Made by a program: the position numbers and the translations under genes. Under the pieces are notes generated by a model. The model ran no database searches. It saw only the letters and a list, made by a program, of their open reading frames with translations, and was not told where the DNA came from. From contig NZ_CP046525.1 of NCBI RefSeq assembly GCF_021497965.1, positions 372,001-436,000 of the forward strand: a stretch of 64,000 bases of DNA, given 5' to 3'. Positions 18,136-27,427 of the stretch are shown piece after piece; position 1 is the first letter of the stretch; each line of letters starts with the position of its first letter. The stretch is from Streptococcus infantis. GTDB lineage: Bacteria; Bacillota; Bacilli; Lactobacillales; Streptococcaceae.

Positions 18136-18876
18136 TTATCCAAGATAGCGTTGTAAAAATTCTTTGGTGCGTTCTTCTTTAGGATTGGTAAATAGCTCTT
18201 CAGGTTTGCCTTCTTCTGCAATAACCCCCTTATCCATAAAGATAACACGGTTTGATACATCGCGAGCAAATTCCATTTCGTGGGTTACAACGATCATAGT
18301 CAAGCCTTCTTGAGCTAGTTCTTGCATGATTTTGAGAACTTCACCGACCATTTCAGGGTCGAGGGCTGATGTAGGCTCGTCAAAGAGAATGGCATCAGGA
18401 TTCATAGAAAGAGCACGAGCAATAGCCACACGTTGCTTTTGACCACCAGAAAGTTGCTTTGGTTTGGCTTGCCAGAAACGTTCTCCCATACCAACCTTTT
18501 CAAGGTTTTCTTTTGCAATTTTCTCTGCCTCTGAGTGGTCACGTTTGAGAACAGTTGTCTGTGCCACAATCGTATTTTCGAGAACATTGAGATTTTCAAA
18601 AAGATTAAAGGACTGGAAAACCATACCTAGTTTTTCACGGTAGTGAGTAAGGTTATATCCTTTTTCAAGGACGTTTTCACCGTGATAAAGGATTTCACCT
18701 TCAGTTGGAGTTTCGAGAAGGTTGATAGAACGTAGGAAGGTTGATTTACCACTACCGGAACTTCCGATGATAGAAATCACTTCTCCTTTATGAATAGTGA
18801 GGGAGATGTCTTTTAGGACCTCGTTTTGTCCATAGGATTTTTTGAGGTGTTTGATTTCAAGAATGGGTTGATTCAT
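18136..18876 (-). CDS. glnQ: Polar amino acid (glutamine-type) ABC transporter ATPase
   Basis: This 246-residue ABC ATPase energises the membrane protein encoded just upstream. Walker [13 protein letters not shown] near residue 35, signature [15 protein letters not shown] near 142, Walker [12 protein letters not shown] near 163 and the switch histidine in VVTHEM near 198 are all visible. The layout is that of the polar amino acid uptake (PAAT) family. Its start codon shares one base with the stop of the upstream gene (TAATG), showing tight coupling. The substrate (glutamine, glutamate or related) is inferred from the partner. Confidence 0.9.
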   Translation of the reverse strand: MNQPILEIKHLKKSYGQNEVLKDISLTIHKGEVISIIGSSGSGKSTFLRSINLLETPTEGEILYHGENVLEKGYNLTHYREKLGMVFQSFNLFENLNVLENTIVAQTTVLKRDHSEAEKIAKENLEKVGMGERFWQAKPKQLSGGQKQRVAIARALSMNPDAILFDEPTSALDPEMVGEVLKIMQELAQEGLTMIVVTHEMEFARDVSNRVIFMDKGVIAEEGKPEELFTNPKEERTKEFLQRYLG

Positions 18877-20441
18877 TATTTCAAATCCTCCGTTTGCATT
18901 TGGTTAGCACCTGTTGTGTAGGTATCCATATCCATACGTTTTTCAATGTAACGGAGAATACGCGTTACTGTAAAGGTAAGGACAAAGTAAATAACTGCGA
19001 TGATGGTAAAGGTTTGGAAGTATTGGTAGGTTTGTGTTGCTACTGTATTTCCTGAGAAGTAAAGTTCTACAACAGAGATAACATTCAATACAGAAGTATC
19101 CTTGATGTTGATGACGAACTCATTACCAGTTGCTGGTAGAATATTTCGAACAACTTGAGGCAAAACAATCTTACGCATGGTTTGATTATGAGTCATACCA
19201 AGTGCAGTTGCCGCTTCGAATTGTCCCTTATCAACAGCCAGAATACCACCACGGACGATTTCTGTCATGTAGGCACCCGTATTGATAGAAACGATAAAGA
19301 TAGCAGCCAGTGTTCGGTCTAGGTTGATACCAAAGGCTTGTGCAGTACCATAGTAGATAACCATGGCTTGTACAATCATAGGAGTACCACGGAAAATTTC
19401 AATATAGACGTTGAGAATCCAGCCAAGTAGATTTTGGATTACGTAGATAAATTGATTTTCAGATTGAGGTGCAGTACGGAAGACACCGATAGCAAGACCA
19501 ATGATGAGACCGACGATAGTACCGATAATGGAAATGAGAAGAGTAATACCTGCACCACGCAAGAGTTGTTGCCAGTTCTCAGATAGAATTTTAGCAACTT
19601 GGCCAAAGAAATTACTATTGCTTTCTTCAGTTGTTGTAGATTCGGCAGGTTGCTCTTTGATCATACGATCCATTAGCGCAACTTGTTCTTCTTTAGAAAT
19701 GGTTTCAATGCTAGCGTTGATTTGACTGATACGTTCGTCGTCTTTACGTAAACCGATAGCGATAGATGTATCTTCCTCCCCAGTTTTAAAGCCAGGTTCA
19801 GGTTGAATCATTTTAAACGTAGCGTTTGCTGACTCGGCAGTTAAGGCTTCTGGACGTTCAGAGACATAGGCATCGATGACCCCAGCTTCAAGAGCTTGTC
19901 GCATTTGCGCAAAATCACCCATAGCAGTTTCTTTCTTAGCACCTGAGATTTGTGAAATCAAGTCATAAAGGTAAACACCTTGTTGAGAAGTGATTTTTGC
20001 TCCGCTAAAATCCTCTAGTGATTTAGCATTAGCATAGGCAGAATCCTTCTTGACCAAAAGTACTGGTTCGCTAGTGTAGTAGCTGCTTGAGAAGGCAATT
20101 TCTTGTTTTCGTTCAGCAGTTGGGCTCATACCTGCAATAATCATATCGATTTTACCAGAGGTAAGGGCTGGAACGAGTCCTTCCCATTTAGTTTTTACAA
20201 CCAAAGGTTCTTTGCCGAGGTCCTTAGCAATCTTTTTAGCTATTTGGACATCATACCCGTTGGCATATTGATTGGTTCCATCGATTTTGACAGCACCGTT
20301 ACTGTCATCATCCTGAGTCCAGTTAAAAGGTGCGTAAGCTGCCTCCATTCCGATGCGTAAATATTCATCGGCTTGGACCTGGCTAACTAGTCCTAGAGAA
20401 AGGGCTAGGCTAGCAAGGATAGATAAGCATAATTTTTTCAT
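18876..20441 (-). CDS. glnP: Fused substrate-binding and permease protein of the glutamine-type ABC transporter
   Basis: One 521-residue chain carries a signal peptide ([20 protein letters not shown]), a periplasmic-type solute-binding domain (about 28-255, starting [14 protein letters not shown]), and a PAAT permease domain (about 290-505) with [11 protein letters not shown] and the [13 protein letters not shown] loop that contacts the ATPase. This fusion is typical of Gram-positive GlnP. The start is 20441 because AGGAGAAAAC precedes the ATG and the signal peptide begins there. No lipobox is evident. The transcript starts near 20472. Confidence 0.9.
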   Translation of the reverse strand: MKKLCLSILASLALSLGLVSQVQADEYLRIGMEAAYAPFNWTQDDDSNGAVKIDGTNQYANGYDVQIAKKIAKDLGKEPLVVKTKWEGLVPALTSGKIDMIIAGMSPTAERKQEIAFSSSYYTSEPVLLVKKDSAYANAKSLEDFSGAKITSQQGVYLYDLISQISGAKKETAMGDFAQMRQALEAGVIDAYVSERPEALTAESANATFKMIQPEPGFKTGEEDTSIAIGLRKDDERISQINASIETISKEEQVALMDRMIKEQPAESTTTEESNSNFFGQVAKILSENWQQLLRGAGITLLISIIGTIVGLIIGLAIGVFRTAPQSENQFIYVIQNLLGWILNVYIEIFRGTPMIVQAMVIYYGTAQAFGINLDRTLAAIFIVSINTGAYMTEIVRGGILAVDKGQFEAATALGMTHNQTMRKIVLPQVVRNILPATGNEFVINIKDTSVLNVISVVELYFSGNTVATQTYQYFQTFTIIAVIYFVLTFTVTRILRYIEKRMDMDTYTTGANQMQTEDLK

Positions 20442-20478
20442 GTTTTCTCCTATTTCTAGTCTAAAAATAGCTCCCTCT

Positions 20479-20507
20479 ATTGTATCTAAAAATGGTGAGA
20501 TTTTCAA
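20479..20507 (-). promoter_or_regulatory. Promoter of the glnP-glnQ operon
   Basis: On the minus strand TTGAAA (20507-20502) and TACAAT (20484-20479) are separated by 17 bases. Confidence 0.65.
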
Positions 20508-20529
20508 TACAAGTAAACCTTTACTTGTA
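20508..20529. promoter_or_regulatory. Perfect 10-bp palindrome in the divergent promoter region
   Basis: TACAAGTAAA and its exact complement TTTACTTGTA are separated by CC. The palindrome abuts the -35 of the leftward glnP promoter and lies 5 bases before the extended -10 of the rightward gene. It has no T tract in the right place for a terminator, so an operator is more likely. No regulator is identified. Confidence 0.55.
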
Positions 20530-20534
20530 AAAAA

Positions 20535-20543
20535 TGATATAAT
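20535..20543 (+). promoter_or_regulatory. Extended -10 promoter of the DUF2207 gene
   Basis: TGATATAAT at 20535-20543 has no clear -35; the palindrome sits where one would lie. Confidence 0.55.
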
Positions 20544-20571
20544 AGTGAAAAAACTTGGAAGGCAGTGTAAG

Positions 20572-22467
20572 ATGAAAAAGAAATGGCTATTGGCTTTGAT
20601 ATTTACCTGTTTCCTTTTTGTACCGCGCTTGGTTTTTGCTGTAGACTTTGATATTTTATCCTATAAGGGAGATTTGAATATTCATGCAGATAATACAGCA
20701 GTTTTCAAAGAAACAATTACCTACCATTTTAAAGATGATTTTAATGGTCAATTGATTGGTCTCGGTAAAGCAGGGAAAATGCCAAAAGGATTTGATATAG
20801 ATGATGACCCAACTGTCCTTGTATCTAAAAATGGGCAAATCATTCAGGATGTTCTCTCATATACTAAGGAAGAAGAGGATGGCTACAAGGTCTTCGTTCT
20901 TAATCCAGGAAATGCAGGAGATACTGTTCGGGTAACCGTTACCTGGCAACTGTCAAATATTCTCTTTTTGTATAACGATATCGCGGAGCTAAATTGGCAA
21001 CCACTGACAGATAGTTCAGGAGATATCAAAGATTTAGAATTTCGAGTAACTTCAGATAGTCCTGCAGAGAAACTCTTTTTTCATACTGGCAAACTCCTCA
21101 ACGAGGGAAGTGTCGAGAAAGTAAATGATATCTACTGGGTTAAGATGAAAAATCTTCCTAAAAAACGTCAGATTGAACTTCATGCCTATTGGCCGAGAGA
21201 AGCTTTCTCAAGTGCTCCGAGTCAAGAGTTGAATGAAGATGATTTAAGTAACTTCAAAAGAGTTGAAGTAGAAATAAAAGCCAATAAAGTGCAGGCGAAT
21301 GTCATGATAAAATGGATTTTCCCAATCTTCTGTATTACTCTCTTACTAGTAACGGTCCACTATTATAGAGAATTTCGTCAGCATACGACTCTTAAAAAGG
21401 TATATCCAAAGAATCATCGTCTCTACGAACCTCCAATGGACTTACCTCCAATGGTTTTGGCAGAAGCCATTTATTCAACCTCCTTAGAGGAAGTTAGTCC
21501 CCTAAATAAGCATAAGTTTGGTAAGTTCACCTTTGAACAATTAATCCAAGCAACCTTGCTAGACTTAGTCGATCGCGGGCATTTATCCATTTTTCAGGGT
21601 GAAGAGGAACCATGGATAAAAATTAATAATGAAAAAGGCTTGTCTAATTTTGAAAAAGAATGCTTGCGCATGACTCTTTCAACTAAGAAAGAAATTGCTT
21701 TATCTGATCTTTTCCTTGAATATCAAGTTTCTTCAACTTTGTTCCATGGTGCTAAGGAAGCTGATGAGAAACATATTCGAGAATTCGGATTACATCTAAA
21801 ACGTTCTTTCGAGAGACGACTTCAACGTATGCAAAGTTGTGTTCGAGACAAGGTAAAAATTTTACGACTTCCGAGCTACTATCGTCCTTTGACAGATACA
21901 GAAAATAATCTTGTGAAGAAAATGAAAGCCTGTTCAGCTGTAACAGGACTTATCGGCTTTCTCATTTTTTACTATAGTCTAAGAACCTGTGGTTATTTCT
22001 CAATTCCTTTACTTTCCCTCGGTTTACTGGGGTTACTTGCTAGTGCCTTAGTTCATTTTGCGACACGAGGGCCATCTCGTGATGGTGTCTTAAATGAAGA
22101 AGGAGCAGAAGCATTTTATCTCTGGACAAGTTTTGAAAATATGCTTCGGGATATTGCCCATTTAGAGAAGGCTGAACTAGAGAGTATTGTTGTTTGGAAT
22201 CGACTTTTGGTTTATGCAACTCTATACGGATGTGCCAAGAAAGTGAACAAAATCATGAAGCTCCATAACATACAGCTTGGAAATGCAGATATGAATCTTT
22301 ATGTATATTGTGGATGGGATACCAACTTTCATGCATCAACCTCTCATATAAACCATTATGCAGCAATCGCAAATACAGCAAGTACTTTTTCTGTATCATC
22401 CGGAAGTGGTAGCTCTGGTGGAGGTTTCTCAGGCGGTGGTGGCGGAGGAAGTGTTGGTGCTTTCTAA
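20572..22467 (+). CDS. DUF2207-family membrane protein with Gly-rich C-terminus
   Basis: The 631-residue protein has a signal peptide (residues 1-23, ending LVFA), an extracellular DUF2207-type domain (about 24-235), a transmembrane helix (about 247-266), a cytoplasmic region (about 267-455) with LPPMVLAEAIYSTSLEE, and two more helices (456-515). It ends in a Gly/Ser tail (SGSGSSGGGFSGGGGGG) typical of this family. Function is unknown. The start is at 20572, after GGAAGG, and not further upstream. It is divergent from the glnP operon. Confidence 0.8.
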   Translation: MKKKWLLALIFTCFLFVPRLVFAVDFDILSYKGDLNIHADNTAVFKETITYHFKDDFNGQLIGLGKAGKMPKGFDIDDDPTVLVSKNGQIIQDVLSYTKEEEDGYKVFVLNPGNAGDTVRVTVTWQLSNILFLYNDIAELNWQPLTDSSGDIKDLEFRVTSDSPAEKLFFHTGKLLNEGSVEKVNDIYWVKMKNLPKKRQIELHAYWPREAFSSAPSQELNEDDLSNFKRVEVEIKANKVQANVMIKWIFPIFCITLLLVTVHYYREFRQHTTLKKVYPKNHRLYEPPMDLPPMVLAEAIYSTSLEEVSPLNKHKFGKFTFEQLIQATLLDLVDRGHLSIFQGEEEPWIKINNEKGLSNFEKECLRMTLSTKKEIALSDLFLEYQVSSTLFHGAKEADEKHIREFGLHLKRSFERRLQRMQSCVRDKVKILRLPSYYRPLTDTENNLVKKMKACSAVTGLIGFLIFYYSLRTCGYFSIPLLSLGLLGLLASALVHFATRGPSRDGVLNEEGAEAFYLWTSFENMLRDIAHLEKAELESIVVWNRLLVYATLYGCAKKVNKIMKLHNIQLGNADMNLYVYCGWDTNFHASTSHINHYAAIANTASTFSVSSGSGSSGGGFSGGGGGGSVGAF

Positions 22468-22495
22468 AGAAAACTAAACACAGCCTTTAAAAGTA

Positions 22496-22504
22496 TGATA
22501 TAAT
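22496..22504 (+). promoter_or_regulatory. Extended -10 promoter of uppP
   Basis: TGATATAAT at 22496-22504, 25 bases before the uppP start, so the leader is very short. Confidence 0.55.
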
Positions 22505-22528
22505 GGAGGATAGAAAAAGGAGTAATCT

Positions 22529-23374
22529 ATGTATTTTTTTGAAATTTTAAAATCTATCTTTTTTGGTATTGTTGAAGGAATTACAGAATGGTTGCCGATT
22601 TCGAGTACTGGTCACTTGATTTTGGCAGAAGAGTTTATCCAGTATAAAGATCAAAATGAAGCCTTTATGTCTATGTTTAACGTAGTCATTCAACTGGGTG
22701 CTATCCTAGCCGTTATGGTTATCTACTTTAACAAGCTTAATCCCTTCAAACCAGGTAAGGATAAAGTTCAAGTTCGTAGAACTTGGCAATTATGGTCTAA
22801 AGTATTTGTTGCGACACTCCCTCTTCTCCTAGTCTTTAAGTTTGATGATTGGTTTGATACTCACTTCCATAATATGGTTTCAGTAGCCATTATGTTGATT
22901 GTTTATGGGGTTGCTTTCATTTATCTTGAAAAACGCAACAAAGCACAAGCGATTGAGCCAACAGTAACTGAGCTAGATAAGTTACCTTATAAAACAGCCC
23001 TCTATATTGGACTTTTCCAAGTCTTGGCCCTTTTACCAGGAACTAGCCGTTCAGGTGCCACTATCGTCGGTGGTTTGTTAAATGGAACCAGTCGTTCAGT
23101 GGTGACAGAGTTTACCTTCTATCTAGGAATTCCAGTTATGTTTGGAGCCAGTGCCTTGAAGATTTTTAAATTCATCAAAGCAGGGGAAGTATTGAGTTTT
23201 GGTCAATTCTTCTTGCTCCTAGTCGCCATGGTAGTCGCTTTTGCAGTCAGCATGGTTGCTATTCGTTTCTTGACCGGCTATGTAAAAAAACACGACTTCA
23301 CAGTCTTCGGTAAATACCGTATTGTCCTTGGTAGTGTCTTGTTACTTTATAGCTTTGTTCGATTATTTGTATAA
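22529..23374 (+). CDS. uppP: Undecaprenyl-diphosphatase UppP/BacA
   Basis: This integral membrane enzyme recycles undecaprenyl pyrophosphate to the monophosphate carrier used for peptidoglycan and surface polysaccharide, and confers bacitracin tolerance when abundant. The 281-residue protein has both BacA signatures: [20 protein letters not shown] near residue 11 and [12 protein letters not shown] near 168, with the catalytic glutamates, serine and arginine present. It has its own extended -10 and a shared terminator with dinB. Confidence 0.95.
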   Translation: MYFFEILKSIFFGIVEGITEWLPISSTGHLILAEEFIQYKDQNEAFMSMFNVVIQLGAILAVMVIYFNKLNPFKPGKDKVQVRRTWQLWSKVFVATLPLLLVFKFDDWFDTHFHNMVSVAIMLIVYGVAFIYLEKRNKAQAIEPTVTELDKLPYKTALYIGLFQVLALLPGTSRSGATIVGGLLNGTSRSVVTEFTFYLGIPVMFGASALKIFKFIKAGEVLSFGQFFLLLVAMVVAFAVSMVAIRFLTGYVKKHDFTVFGKYRIVLGSVLLLYSFVRLFV

Positions 23375-23378
23375 GAAA

Positions 23379-23410
23379 AAAACCTTGAGGGAAGTTTCCT
23401 TCAAGGTTTT
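23379..23410. terminator. Bidirectional terminator, uppP / dinB
   Basis: AAAACCTTGA pairs with TCAAGGTTTT, extended by a GGGAA / TTTCC continuation with one mismatch. It ends on the dinB stop codon. Confidence 0.8.
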
Positions 23411-24471
23411 TAAAATCCAGTCACTGTGACTCCCAATAAACGGACGCCTTTATCCTTATCACTGAGTGTTTCGTAGAGTTGAATAATGCTTTGAGCAATT
23501 TCTTCAGAGTCTTGTGTTTGTTGATCCAGTGTTTTTCGTTTTGTCAAAGTAGAAAAGTCAGCATAGCGGATTTTCAAAATGACGATCTTACCACTTTTTT
23601 CATATTTTTGAAGACTAAGAGCAACTTTTTCCGAAAGGAGAGTTAGCTCTTTTTTGATATCTCCTTCCAGACTAAGAATCTTACTATAGGTTTTTTCTTT
23701 ACCAATAGACTTACGAATACGGTCAGATTTAACGGGAGAATTATCAATCCCACGAGCCTTTCGGTAAAGGTCAAATCCAAGTCGTCCAAAACGATCAATA
23801 AGCGCAATTTCAGAGATTTCTATGAGATCAGCTCCCGTGAATACACCCATTTGATGCAATTTCTCAACAGTTTTCTTGCCAACGCCGTGGAATTTAGCAA
23901 TATCCATTTGTTTGAGGAAATTTTCGGCTTCTTCAGGGAGAATAACCGTCAAACCACGAGGTTTTTGATAGTCACTAGCCATTTTAGCTAAAAACTTATT
24001 ATAAGAAACCCCGGCAGAAGCGGTCAGATGGAGTTCTTGCCAAATATCCTGCTGAATTAAGCGAGCAATCTTAACGGCAGATTTGATACCGAGTTTGTTT
24101 TCAGTTACGTCTAGATAGGCTTCATCGATACTCATAGGCTCAATTTTATCTGTATATCGTTTGAAAATAGCTCGTATCTGTTGACCGACAGCAGTATATT
24201 TTTCGTAGTTTCCAGAAATGAAAACGGCTTGCGGACAACGCTCATAGGCCTCTTTGGAACTCATAGCTGAGTGGATGCCAAAGTCTCTCGCTTCATAACT
24301 ACAAGTCGAAACAACTCCGCGACCTCCTGTTTTTCTTGGGTCGCTACCAATAACAACGGGTTTCCCTTTAAGCTTAGGATTGTCTCTAATTTCTACCGCA
24401 GCAAAAAAAGCATCCATGTCAATATGGATGATTTTACGAGATAAATCATTCATCAGTGGAAATATCAGCAT
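23410..24471 (-). CDS. dinB: DNA polymerase IV (Y-family translesion polymerase)
   Basis: This error-prone polymerase synthesises across damaged templates. The 353-residue protein has the Y-family palm motifs: [14 protein letters not shown] near residue 15 and [11 protein letters not shown] near 115 (catalytic acidic residues present), plus the thumb HhH segment [16 protein letters not shown] near 193 and the little-finger domain. I keep the first ATG because GAAAGG lies 8 bases upstream; an ATG six codons in is possible. There is no LexA-like operator that I can recognise. Confidence 0.94.
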   Translation of the reverse strand: MLIFPLMNDLSRKIIHIDMDAFFAAVEIRDNPKLKGKPVVIGSDPRKTGGRGVVSTCSYEARDFGIHSAMSSKEAYERCPQAVFISGNYEKYTAVGQQIRAIFKRYTDKIEPMSIDEAYLDVTENKLGIKSAVKIARLIQQDIWQELHLTASAGVSYNKFLAKMASDYQKPRGLTVILPEEAENFLKQMDIAKFHGVGKKTVEKLHQMGVFTGADLIEISEIALIDRFGRLGFDLYRKARGIDNSPVKSDRIRKSIGKEKTYSKILSLEGDIKKELTLLSEKVALSLQKYEKSGKIVILKIRYADFSTLTKRKTLDQQTQDSEEIAQSIIQLYETLSDKDKGVRLLGVTVTGF

Positions 24472-24558
24472 GTGATGACCTTTCTTTGGTAGAATTACTA
24501 GCTATATTATAACCTTTTTCAGAAAAAATAGAAAATAGGTAAATCTTTTTTCAAAACT

Positions 24559-24594
24559 ATAATACAGTTATTGCGAAAACAACAACTGTATTAT
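24559..24594. promoter_or_regulatory. 11-bp perfect inverted repeat upstream of pflB
   Basis: ATAATACAGTT and its exact complement AACTGTATTAT are separated by 14 bases. It lies about 35-70 bases upstream of the pflB -35, between divergent dinB and pflB, and may be an operator or a structured upstream element. It matches no motif I know. Confidence 0.5.
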
Positions 24595-24625
24595 AAAAGA
24601 AAGTGGAAAAAATTACTTATTTTAG

Positions 24626-24655
24626 TTGTTGAAATCGTTTACTGTGTGGTATACT
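24626..24655 (+). promoter_or_regulatory. pflB promoter with overlapping cre-like site
   Basis: TTGTTG at 24626-24631 and TATACT at 24650-24655 have an 18-base spacer. TTGAAATCGTTTACTG at 24629-24644 resembles a CcpA cre site (WTGNAARCGNWWWCAW), with three mismatches outside the CG core, and overlaps the -35 and the spacer. A separate 7-bp inverted repeat GTAACAG / CTGTTAC lies at 24668-24685 in the leader. Confidence 0.55.
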
Positions 24656-24710
24656 GAATACATGAATGTAACAGATGACTGTTACTAGAAAGATAAAAGA
24701 GGACATTAAC

Positions 24711-27026
24711 ATGGTTGTTAAGACAGTTGTTGAAGCACAGGACATTTTTGACAAAGCCTGGGAAGGCTTTAAAGGTGTTGACTGGAAAGAAAAAGCAAGT
24801 GTATCACGGTTTGTACAAGCTAACTACACACCTTATGATGGAGATGAAAGCTTCCTTGCAGGACCAACAGAGCGTTCACTTCACATCAAAAAAATCGTAG
24901 AAGAAACTAAAGCACACTACGAAGAAACTCGTTTCCCAATGGATACTCGTCCAACTTCTATTGCTGATATTCCAGCTGGATTTATCGACAAAGAAAACGA
25001 ATTGATCTTCGGTATCCAAAACGATGAACTCTTCAAATTGAATTTCATGCCAAAAGGTGGTATCCGTATGGCTGAAACTACTTTGAGAGAAAACGGTTAT
25101 GAGCCAGATCCAGCTGTTCACGAAATTTTCACTAAATACGTTACAACAGTAAACGATGGTATCTTCCGTGCATATACTTCTAACATTCTTCGTGCTCGTC
25201 ACGCCCACACTGTAACTGGTCTTCCAGACTCATACTCACGTGGACGTATCATTGGTGTGTACGCACGTCTTGCTCTTTATGGAGCTGACTTCTTGATGCA
25301 AGAAAAATTGAATGATTGGAATGCTATCAAAGAAATCGATGAAGAGACAATCCGTCTTCGTGAAGAAATCAACCTTCAATACAAAGCATTACAAGAAGTT
25401 GTTCGTTTAGGTGACCTTTACGGAGTTGATGTTCGTAAACCAGCGATGAACGTTAAAGAAGCTATCCAATGGGTAAACATTGCCTTCATGGCTGTCTGCC
25501 GCGTTATCAACGGTGCAGCTACATCTCTAGGTCGTGTGCCAATCGTCTTGGATATCTTTGCTGAACGTGACCTTGCTCGTGGTACATTTACTGAATCAGA
25601 AATCCAAGAGTTTGTTGACGATTTCGTTATGAAACTTCGTACAGTTAAATTCGGTCGTACAAAAGCTTATGACCAATTGTACTCAGGTGACCCAACCTTC
25701 ATCACAACTTCTATGGCTGGTATGGGTAACGACGGTCGTCACCGTGTTACTAAGATGGACTACCGTTTCTTGAACACTCTTGACAACATCGGTAACTCTC
25801 CAGAACCAAACTTGACAGTTCTTTGGACTGACAAATTGCCATACAACTTCCGTCGCTACTGTATGCACATGAGCCACAAACACTCTTCAATCCAATACGA
25901 AGGTGTTACAACAATGGCTAAAGATGGATACGGTGAAATGAGCTGTATCTCATGTTGTGTGTCTCCACTTGACCCAGAAAACGAAGAACAACGTCACAAC
26001 ATCCAGTACTTCGGTGCTCGCGTTAACGTTCTTAAAGCTCTTCTTACTGGTTTGAACGGTGGTTATGACGATGTTCATAAAGACTACAAAGTATTTGATA
26101 TCGAACCAATCCGTGACGAAGTTCTTGAATTCGAATCAGTTAAAGCTAACTTCGAAAAATCTCTTGACTGGTTGACTGACACTTATGTAGATGCATTGAA
26201 CATTATCCACTACATGACTGACAAGTACAACTACGAAGCTGTTCAAATGGCCTTCTTGCCAACTAAACAACGTGCTAACATGGGATTCGGTATCTGTGGA
26301 TTCGCTAACACTGTTGACACATTGTCAGCTATCAAGTACGCTACAGTTAAACCAATCCGTGACGAAAATGGCTACATCTACGATTATGAAACAATCGGTG
26401 AATACCCACGTTGGGGTGAAGATGACCCACGTTCAAACGAATTGGCAGAATGGTTGATCGAAGCTTACACAACTCGTCTACGTAGCCACAAACTTTACAA
26501 AGACGCAGAAGCTACAGTATCACTTTTGACAATCACATCTAACGTTGCTTACTCTAAACAAACTGGTAACTCACCAGTCCACAAAGGTGTATACCTCAAC
26601 GAAGATGGTTCAGTGAACTTGTCTAAACTTGAATTCTTCTCACCAGGTGCTAACCCATCTAACAAAGCTAAAGGTGGATGGTTGCAAAACTTGAACTCAC
26701 TTGCTAGCCTTGACTTTGGTTACGCAGCTGATGGTATCTCATTGACAACTCAAGTTTCACCACGTGCTCTTGGTAAGACTCGTGACGAACAAGTTGATAA
26801 CTTGGTAACAATCCTTGATGGTTACTTCGAAAACGGTGGACAACACGTTAACTTGAACGTTATGGACTTGAACGATGTTTACGAAAAGATCATGTCAGGT
26901 GAAGACGTAATCGTTCGTATCTCTGGATACTGTGTAAACACTAAATACCTCACTCCAGAACAAAAAACTGAATTGACACAACGTGTCTTCCACGAAGTTC
27001 TTTCAATGGATGATGCATTGAGCTAA
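24711..27026 (+). CDS. pflB: Pyruvate formate-lyase
   Basis: This glycyl-radical enzyme cleaves pyruvate with CoA to acetyl-CoA and formate in anaerobic mixed-acid fermentation. The 771-residue protein has the paired catalytic cysteines in [10 protein letters not shown] near residue 410 and the C-terminal radical loop RISGYCVN near 740, here with Cys after GY, a usual variation. The start is set at 24711 ([13 protein letters not shown]) after AGAGGACAT; twelve extra codons upstream are not conserved. The activating enzyme gene is not in the window. Codon use is highly biased. Confidence 0.96.
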   Translation: MVVKTVVEAQDIFDKAWEGFKGVDWKEKASVSRFVQANYTPYDGDESFLAGPTERSLHIKKIVEETKAHYEETRFPMDTRPTSIADIPAGFIDKENELIFGIQNDELFKLNFMPKGGIRMAETTLRENGYEPDPAVHEIFTKYVTTVNDGIFRAYTSNILRARHAHTVTGLPDSYSRGRIIGVYARLALYGADFLMQEKLNDWNAIKEIDEETIRLREEINLQYKALQEVVRLGDLYGVDVRKPAMNVKEAIQWVNIAFMAVCRVINGAATSLGRVPIVLDIFAERDLARGTFTESEIQEFVDDFVMKLRTVKFGRTKAYDQLYSGDPTFITTSMAGMGNDGRHRVTKMDYRFLNTLDNIGNSPEPNLTVLWTDKLPYNFRRYCMHMSHKHSSIQYEGVTTMAKDGYGEMSCISCCVSPLDPENEEQRHNIQYFGARVNVLKALLTGLNGGYDDVHKDYKVFDIEPIRDEVLEFESVKANFEKSLDWLTDTYVDALNIIHYMTDKYNYEAVQMAFLPTKQRANMGFGICGFANTVDTLSAIKYATVKPIRDENGYIYDYETIGEYPRWGEDDPRSNELAEWLIEAYTTRLRSHKLYKDAEATVSLLTITSNVAYSKQTGNSPVHKGVYLNEDGSVNLSKLEFFSPGANPSNKAKGGWLQNLNSLASLDFGYAADGISLTTQVSPRALGKTRDEQVDNLVTILDGYFENGGQHVNLNVMDLNDVYEKIMSGEDVIVRISGYCVNTKYLTPEQKTELTQRVFHEVLSMDDALS

Positions 27027-27048
27027 GATTCATAAATAGTAAATAAAT

Positions 27049-27072
27049 ACCAGTCATTTTGACTGGTTTTTT
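27049..27072 (+). terminator. Terminator of pflB
   Basis: ACCAGTCA pairs with TGACTGGT around TTT and is followed by TTTTT. Confidence 0.85.
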
Positions 27073-27099
27073 GGTATAAAAAAATTTTTTAAAAAAATT

Positions 27100-27149
27100 A
27101 GTCAATTTTGGTCAAATCTCTTGACTAATACTGACCAAAGTGATATACT
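27100..27149 (+). promoter_or_regulatory. clpL promoter with CtsR-type operators
   Basis: TTGACT at 27121-27126 and TATACT at 27144-27149 have a 17-base spacer and a TGA extended -10. Upstream, AGTCAAT-TTT-GGTCAAA at 27100-27116 fits the CtsR heptad direct repeat (RGTCAAA-NAN-RGTCAAA) with few mismatches. On the minus strand, GGTCAGT-ATT-AGTCAAG at 27136-27120 is a second, weaker repeat covering the -35. CtsR represses clp genes at low temperature, which fits the downstream gene. Confidence 0.75.
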
Positions 27150-27255
27150 AAGAACATAAGGATGAGAAAATCCTTAGAAAACCATGATTTTAAGGTGATT
27201 GTGTAATTTATCTTAAGATTAAAGTATGGGTAAAACCTAGAAAGAGGTGCAACCT

Positions 27256-27348
27256 ATGTTTACCATTAGTATTTTAGAAAATCCAATTACTAAATCTGTA
27301 TTGGATAAAGAGAAACCTGAAATTATACGTAGAGTAGCAAATTGCTAG
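27256..27348 (+). CDS. Candidate 30-residue leader peptide upstream of clpL
   Basis: An ATG follows AAAGAGGTG by 6 bases and opens a 30-codon frame (MFTISILENPITKSV and on, ending RRVANC) that stops at TAG, 79 bases before clpL. It lies between the promoter and clpL, inside the leader. The good RBS and the position suggest a translated small protein, but length and lack of known homologs leave coding status unproven. Confidence 0.4.
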   Translation: MFTISILENPITKSVLDKEKPEIIRRVANC

Positions 27349-27368
27349 TCTAAAATTTTTAAAACAAA

Positions 27369-27396
27369 GGTCAGAGAAAGTCAAATTAATTTGACT
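27369..27396 (+). promoter_or_regulatory. Third CtsR-like site and 18-bp palindrome before clpL
   Basis: GGTCAGA-GAA-AGTCAAA at 27369-27385 matches the CtsR consensus with one mismatch. AGTCAAATTAATTTGACT at 27379-27396 is a perfect palindrome overlapping it, so a CtsR heptad is present in both directions. It is about 220 bases downstream of the promoter, in the leader, an unusual place for a repressor site. A second promoter near clpL could also be present. Confidence 0.65.
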
Positions 27397-27427
27397 AACT
27401 AATTTTGAATTTAACGAGGTATGAAAT

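Noticed and set aside
20508-20529. The palindrome as an intrinsic terminator
   Set aside because: Neither gene ends there, the genes diverge from it, and the T tract is not in the proper position downstream of a coding region.
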